Below are positions 54,777 through 58,177 of a stretch of DNA of 58,177 bases, one piece after another. The DNA is taken from NCBI GenBank assembly GCA_035946615.1, contig DASYZB010000081.1, positions 1-58,177 of the forward strand, read 5' to 3'. Under the pieces are notes generated by a model that searched no databases, was not told the DNA's origin, and worked only from the letters and a program-made list of their open reading frames with translations. Both the position numbers and the translations under genes were made by a program. The stretch's first letter is position 1. Each line of letters starts with the position of its first letter. This stretch comes from Verrucomicrobiia bacterium (GTDB lineage Bacteria > Verrucomicrobiota > Verrucomicrobiia > Limisphaerales > UBA8199).

Positions 54777-56033
54777 CTATGCTGCAGCGGCGGTGAGGAG
54801 TGCGGCGGTGGCGTCTTCGGCGCAGTAGTCGAAGTCAATTTCTTCGATGAAGCGGACGGCGAGCTGGTCGTTGCTGAACCAGATGTGGGTGGAGGTGTCG
54901 ATGCGCGGGGTGCCGTGCTCGCCCATCCACCAGAAGGAGAGGGCTCCGAAGACGGCGATGGTTTTGCCAGCAGCGGCGAGGGTGTCGAATGGTTGGAGGA
55001 CATCGGTCCAGACGATTGGATAGCCGTCGAGGATGGCGCTGCCGTCTGGGAGGCGCTGATAGATGTGGGGTTCGGCTTGGGTGTTAAAGGAGCCGAGGTG
55101 GGTTTCCCAGGTGGTATCCAGGTAGTAGGCCGAAAGGCGGCCATTGAGAGCGGCTTTGTTGACCTTGGTGCGGAGGAGGCGGAAGTCGTCGAGGGTGGCA
55201 TCGCTGGGTTTGGTCTTGCCGGCGGCCAGGGTGACGACATGGCCTTTATCCTTTGCGATTGTGGCGATGCCTTCGACGTTTTCGTAGGTTTCGGGGGTGC
55301 CGTCGGCGAGGAAGCCCCAGGTGTCTTCGGCCCTGGCGAATTCGACGGCGGCGTAGCGTGTGAGGAATCGGCCGATGGGGATGACAGCTTGCTCGTCGAT
55401 TTCGCGGGGGAGCCGGATTACGCCGCCGATCTTGTGGGATTCGAGTGAAGCTAGAGTGACGGTGGGCGATTTTTCGGCGAAGGCGGCTGAGATGGCGATG
55501 GAGCCGAACGCCGGCCTGGTCCCCATTCTGACTGGGCGACAGGTGCCGGTGCCGATTGGGTAGGGGGACATACGGCGGCGAACGACACCGAAGTCCGAGA
55601 TGAGTTCGCGGATTTCGTTGCCGTACTGAGCTGGGAGTGGGATATCGGTGGTGGTCAGGGCGGCTTTGGTTGAGAGGTTGAGGGTGTTGCGGGCGAAGTT
55701 GAGGAGGGTGTCGCGCTGGGTTGCCGGTGCGGAACAGAGGGCATCGATGGCGCCGCTGCGTTCGCAGTGGAGGATGAATTGGGAAGCGACTTGGGCGGCG
55801 CATTCGTCGGTGACGCCGCCGATGGGGCGGGTGCGATGTGGGGCTGCTGAGCCGAATTTGGCTACGGTGGCGGTCCGGAAGTTGCCTAGTTGCAGAGCAA
55901 GGTCAGCTTGGGCGGCCTGGAGTGTTGCCAGGGTGGATTTGAGGCCAAGCAGGGTACCGAGATCGGTTTTGATGGCGCCGAGGTCGGCGGTGAGGGTGGT
56001 GATTTGGTCGAGAGTTTGGGTTTCAGTTTGCAT
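54777..56033 (-). CDS. HK97-type major capsid protein
   Basis: A 418-residue major capsid protein. The N-terminal 50 residues are a coiled coil ('LDQITTLTADLGAIKTDLGT'-like), the delta/scaffold domain that the prohead protease removes. The capsid fold follows: 'RELISDFGVVRRRM' region, 'GGVIRLPREIDEQAVIPI' and 'FARAEDTWGFLADGT', then 'FNTQAEPHIYQRLPDGSAIL' and 'GYPIVWTDVLQP'. It lies between the protease gene (21 bases upstream) and the connector gene, the usual HK97 order. Confidence 0.9.
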   Translation of the reverse strand: MQTETQTLDQITTLTADLGAIKTDLGTLLGLKSTLATLQAAQADLALQLGNFRTATVAKFGSAAPHRTRPIGGVTDECAAQVASQFILHCERSGAIDALCSAPATQRDTLLNFARNTLNLSTKAALTTTDIPLPAQYGNEIRELISDFGVVRRRMSPYPIGTGTCRPVRMGTRPAFGSIAISAAFAEKSPTVTLASLESHKIGGVIRLPREIDEQAVIPIGRFLTRYAAVEFARAEDTWGFLADGTPETYENVEGIATIAKDKGHVVTLAAGKTKPSDATLDDFRLLRTKVNKAALNGRLSAYYLDTTWETHLGSFNTQAEPHIYQRLPDGSAILDGYPIVWTDVLQPFDTLAAAGKTIAVFGALSFWWMGEHGTPRIDTSTHIWFSNDQLAVRFIEEIDFDYCAEDATAALLTAAAA

Positions 56034-56054
56034 TTGGTTGTTGGATTTTTGTGA

Positions 56055-56726
56055 CTAGAGATGTTTGAGGAGATCGCGGATTTGGCGAGACAGGAGCAAA
56101 GCCGGGGAAGTGGGAATAATGGGAGGTATGGGAGATGTGGTTTTGGCGATGGCGAGGGATTGATGGAGGAGATCGAGGGTGGTTTGGATGTCGGATTTTT
56201 CGAGGGCGCCGGATTTGAGGGCGAGGGCCAGGGCGTTGGGGTTGGCGGGGATGGCGACGGCGGAAACTTCGACCAACTCTTGCTCGAGGTGTTTGCGGGG
56301 GGAGGTGGCGGTGGGGTCTTCCCAGCGGATGGGAATGAAGCCGACGGAGACACCGTGAAGAAAGCCGCCGGCGTACAGGGCGTGCGCGATCTTGGCCATG
56401 GGGTTGGCGTCGGTGGCGAATTGGATGCGCTGGAAGAGGACCTGGCGACCAGCGAGGGCGCGGACTTCGGTGATGAGGGCTTTGCCGAGGGTGAAGATGA
56501 CGTCGCCGTATTGGTGGGCGTTTTGGAAAACGGGGTTGCGGCGATAGGAGTCGAGGCGCCAGCCGGAGGGGGTGATGATTTCGCCGAAACGATCGAGGGT
56601 GGCATCAGAGGAGGTGAAGTCCAGGGTGGGATTTTGCGGATTTTTGATTTCAGATTTTTGATTTTCGATTGGATCGGTTTGGGGAGCATGGACTTCGACT
56701 TGGAGGGTGGAACGGAGGGGGAGCAT
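56055..56726 (-). CDS. HK97 prohead protease
   Basis: A 223-residue serine protease that matures the capsid. Its core shows 'DATLDRFGEIITPSGWRLDS', 'NPVFQNAHQYGDVIFTLGKA' (the His region) and 'GFLHGVSVGFIPIRWED' (the Ser region). The N-terminus contains 'IENQKSEIKNPQNPT', encoded by an in-frame copy of repeat F (56631-56671), so residues about 18-32 are not family sequence. The core motifs are unbroken. Confidence 0.82.
   Translation of the reverse strand: MLPLRSTLQVEVHAPQTDPIENQKSEIKNPQNPTLDFTSSDATLDRFGEIITPSGWRLDSYRRNPVFQNAHQYGDVIFTLGKALITEVRALAGRQVLFQRIQFATDANPMAKIAHALYAGGFLHGVSVGFIPIRWEDPTATSPRKHLEQELVEVSAVAIPANPNALALALKSGALEKSDIQTTLDLLHQSLAIAKTTSPIPPIIPTSPALLLSRQIRDLLKHL
56631..56671. 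repeat. Repeat F inside the prohead protease gene
   Basis: The plus strand reads 'GATTTTTGATTTTCGATT'-like units, the reverse complement of the string at 9039-9071. Here it sits in frame and codes for part of the protease N-terminus (EIKN/ENQKS). A second partial copy lies at 56728-56752, upstream of the protease start. Confidence 0.65.
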
Positions 56727-56969
56727 GGATTTTTGAAGTTTGATTTTCGATTGGGGAGAGGGCAGGGGGAGACACGAATTTCACGAATTAGCACGAATTT
56801 TTTCGGGGCTGAATAGGGTTGCATTTTGGGGAGAAAGCGGCAGAGGACTGCCGCAGTCCAAGACGCTGGCGCGCGGGACAGGGCCGGAGGTGTGGAGAGG
56901 AGGGCACATGGGATTTTGGGAATAGACGATGGGAAATAGCCGACAGCCGATAGCAGATGGCAGATGGGG
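56727..56969. other. Gap with repeats A, E and F
   Basis: About 240 bp between the protease and portal genes. It holds part of repeat F (56728-56752), repeat E (56771-56803) and repeat A copy 4 (56834-56874), stacked one after another. No gene was seen. Confidence 0.6.
56834..56874. repeat. Dispersed repeat A, copy 4
   Basis: 'AAAGCGGCAGAGGACTGCCG' is followed by CAGTCCAAGACGCTGGCGCGC. It closely matches copy 3 (54698-54738), with only a few changes. Confidence 0.7.
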
Positions 56970-58177
56970 TCAGAGGTTTTGGTTTTCGCCGGCTTTTTGG
57001 AGGGTGCGGGGAAGGAAGCCGGCGTTGCCCCAGGGGAGGGGTTTGAAGCCTAGATCGAGTACGCGATTGAGTTCGTTGAAGGGGATGCCCATGTCGAAAC
57101 CGGTTTTGGCGGTGATGAGGCGGGTGCGGCGGGCTTGCTGCATGATGGGGAGGCTGTCGATGTCGAACCAGCCGGTGGCGCTGGGGTCGATGGTTTTGAC
57201 GGTGATGTCCTCGGCGGCTTCGAGGCGGGTGCAGAGAGGGGCCACGCGGTTCTCGATGAAGTTCTGGCGGGAGCCGACCATAACATCGTATTTGGCGTTG
57301 TCGGTGATGGTGACGATTTCTTCTGGGACACCGAACGCCGCACAGATTTCGGCGCGAGAGAATTTGCGGTTTTCGAGGAATTGGAGGTCGGCGCTGGAGA
57401 GGGTGGGTTTTACTATTTCAGCGCCGCCCCAGAGGAGGAGAGGTTTGTCGGCGATACCGGCGCGGCGTTTGCGCTGGTTGAGATGGGCGAGGACTTGCTG
57501 CTGCTGGGTGTCAGTGAGTTGCTGTTCGGTGCGAATGATGACACCGAGGTCGGCATTGTTTTCCATGAGGCCCTTCATGAAGCTGGCTGCGGCGAAATCG
57601 GTCTGGGCGGGTAGGGTGGCGGCATAGAGTGGGGGCATGCCGCGCCAGAAGTCGAAAGGGTTGGGGAGTTTTTCGAACCAGACTTCCTCCGGAAGAAAGA
57701 TTTGGGACTCGATGGGGGCCTGGGGGCCGAGACCGGTGTAGCGCCAGCCGATGATGTCGTGGTTTTCGACGATGTGCTGGAACTGAGATGGGTCGAGGAT
57801 GAGAACATTTTTTAGTTTGGCGCCTGGGGCTTTGAAGGCGGCGGTGGCACCGTCCTGGAAGATGGGGATGCGGACGCACTCGCCGCGGAGCATGAGCCAG
57901 ATGATGCGGAGCTCCCAGTACTGGAAGCGGTCTATTTGGGGGTGTGGGTGGGAGTAGAAATCAACGCACTGGCATCCCACAAGCGACAAAATTCGAGCGT
58001 GAACCTTCGGTTTTCCGAAGGATCTGAAGAACCTACGGCGGGTCGACTTTAAGAATTTCAGCTCATTTTCCGCAACGGTAGAGATTGCGTTGGCTGGGTG
58101 CGTTTGGCTGTCCCACAGTTTCAGATGAAGCCGGGGAAAAACGCCTGTTCTGGCCGCCCCAGATATCTGAAGCTGCC
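56970..58177 (-). CDS. HK97-type phage portal protein (5' end outside window)
   Basis: The reading frame stays open from 56970 to the right edge, so the N-terminus is outside or near the edge. The clear portal similarity begins at about 57945: 'RFQYWELRIIWLMLRGE', then 'HDIIGWRYTG', 'PFDFWRGMPPL', 'GLMENNADLGVIIRTEQQLT', 'RRAGIADKPLLLWGG', 'FSRAEICAAFGVPEEIVTI' and 'NRVAPLCTRLEA'. The sequence before 57945 is not clearly portal-like, so the N-terminus may be damaged. First gene of the leftward head cluster, as in HK97 order (portal, protease, capsid). Confidence 0.85.
   Translation of the reverse strand, partial: QLQISGAARTGVFPRLHLKLWDSQTHPANAISTVAENELKFLKSTRRRFFRSFGKPKVHARILSLVGCQCVDFYSHPHPQIDRFQYWELRIIWLMLRGECVRIPIFQDGATAAFKAPGAKLKNVLILDPSQFQHIVENHDIIGWRYTGLGPQAPIESQIFLPEEVWFEKLPNPFDFWRGMPPLYAATLPAQTDFAAASFMKGLMENNADLGVIIRTEQQLTDTQQQQVLAHLNQRKRRAGIADKPLLLWGGAEIVKPTLSSADLQFLENRKFSRAEICAAFGVPEEIVTITDNAKYDVMVGSRQNFIENRVAPLCTRLEAAEDITVKTIDPSATGWFDIDSLPIMQQARRTRLITAKTGFDMGIPFNELNRVLDLGFKPLPWGNAGFLPRTLQKAGENQNL

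Noticed and set aside
53956-58177. Gene transfer agent cluster
   Set aside because: Only four head genes are visible and no tail or GTA-type regulator; a prophage remnant is the simpler reading.
1-58177. CRISPR array
   Set aside because: No regularly spaced direct repeats with unique spacers were seen in any part of the window.

Overview
The window looks like a chromosomal segment of a high-GC member of the Verrucomicrobiota, probably the Pedosphaera/Limisphaerales side. This is an inference from gene content: a SWIM-type SNF2 helicase, DUF5107/TPR and GH78 proteins, a DUF1559-like pseudopilin, TAT-signal proteins, and many small dispersed repeats between genes. No rRNA or other species-level marker is present.

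Layout. Bases 1-131 hold the first 43 codons of a leftward transposase (IS1380-like). From 0.6 to 24 kb there is an ordinary chromosomal backbone: SNF2 helicase (-), recF (+), a di-haem cytochrome c (+), pyruvate kinase (-), an ABC ATPase/permease pair (+), a membrane protein with a pseudopilin-like tail (+), a TAT-exported TIM-barrel protein (-) divergent from a radical SAM enzyme (+), a sugar epimerase (+), two response regulators (+), a ROK sugar kinase and a putative tagaturonate epimerase (-), rarA and 5-formyl-THF cyclo-ligase (+). From 24.3 to 31.0 kb there is a compact nine-gene rightward operon with no standard name: secreted protein, Cys-rich lipoprotein, a rhodanese fold without its catalytic Cys, MauE/DoxX-like membrane protein, pseudopilin, GT-A glycosyltransferase, PIG-V-like mannosyltransferase, a small protein and a sulfotransferase. 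It is my best candidate for an undescribed system. metH follows.

From 35.05 to 38.86 kb lies a small island bounded by a decayed 5' half of tRNA-Thr on the left and an intact tRNA-Thr(UGU) on the right. It carries a DUF4145 protein, an STM4504/CBY_0614 (AbiJ-like) gene and an HNH nuclease gene that overlap by ATGA. Both of these carry an apparent single-base frameshift. Fragments of an endonuclease-repeat protein and an XRE regulator are also present.

From 39 to 54 kb the backbone resumes: an L7Ae-like protein translationally coupled to a DEAD-box helicase (with DEVD in place of DEAD), an MMPL-transporter remnant, a PoxB-like TPP enzyme, a GH5 glycosidase, a DUF5107/TPR protein, a GNAT acetyltransferase, and a GH78 rhamnosidase next to an orphan sugar ABC permease. 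From 53.95 kb to the right edge there is a leftward HK97-type phage head module (portal, prohead protease, major capsid, head-tail connector) that stops abruptly with no tail, lysis or integration genes in view.

Dispersed elements. At least six small repeat families recur between genes. One 132-bp element between the cytochrome gene and pyk has 28-bp terminal inverted repeats and a perfect 9-bp target duplication, so it is a clear MITE-like insertion. One A/T-rich repeat lies in frame inside the prohead protease gene.
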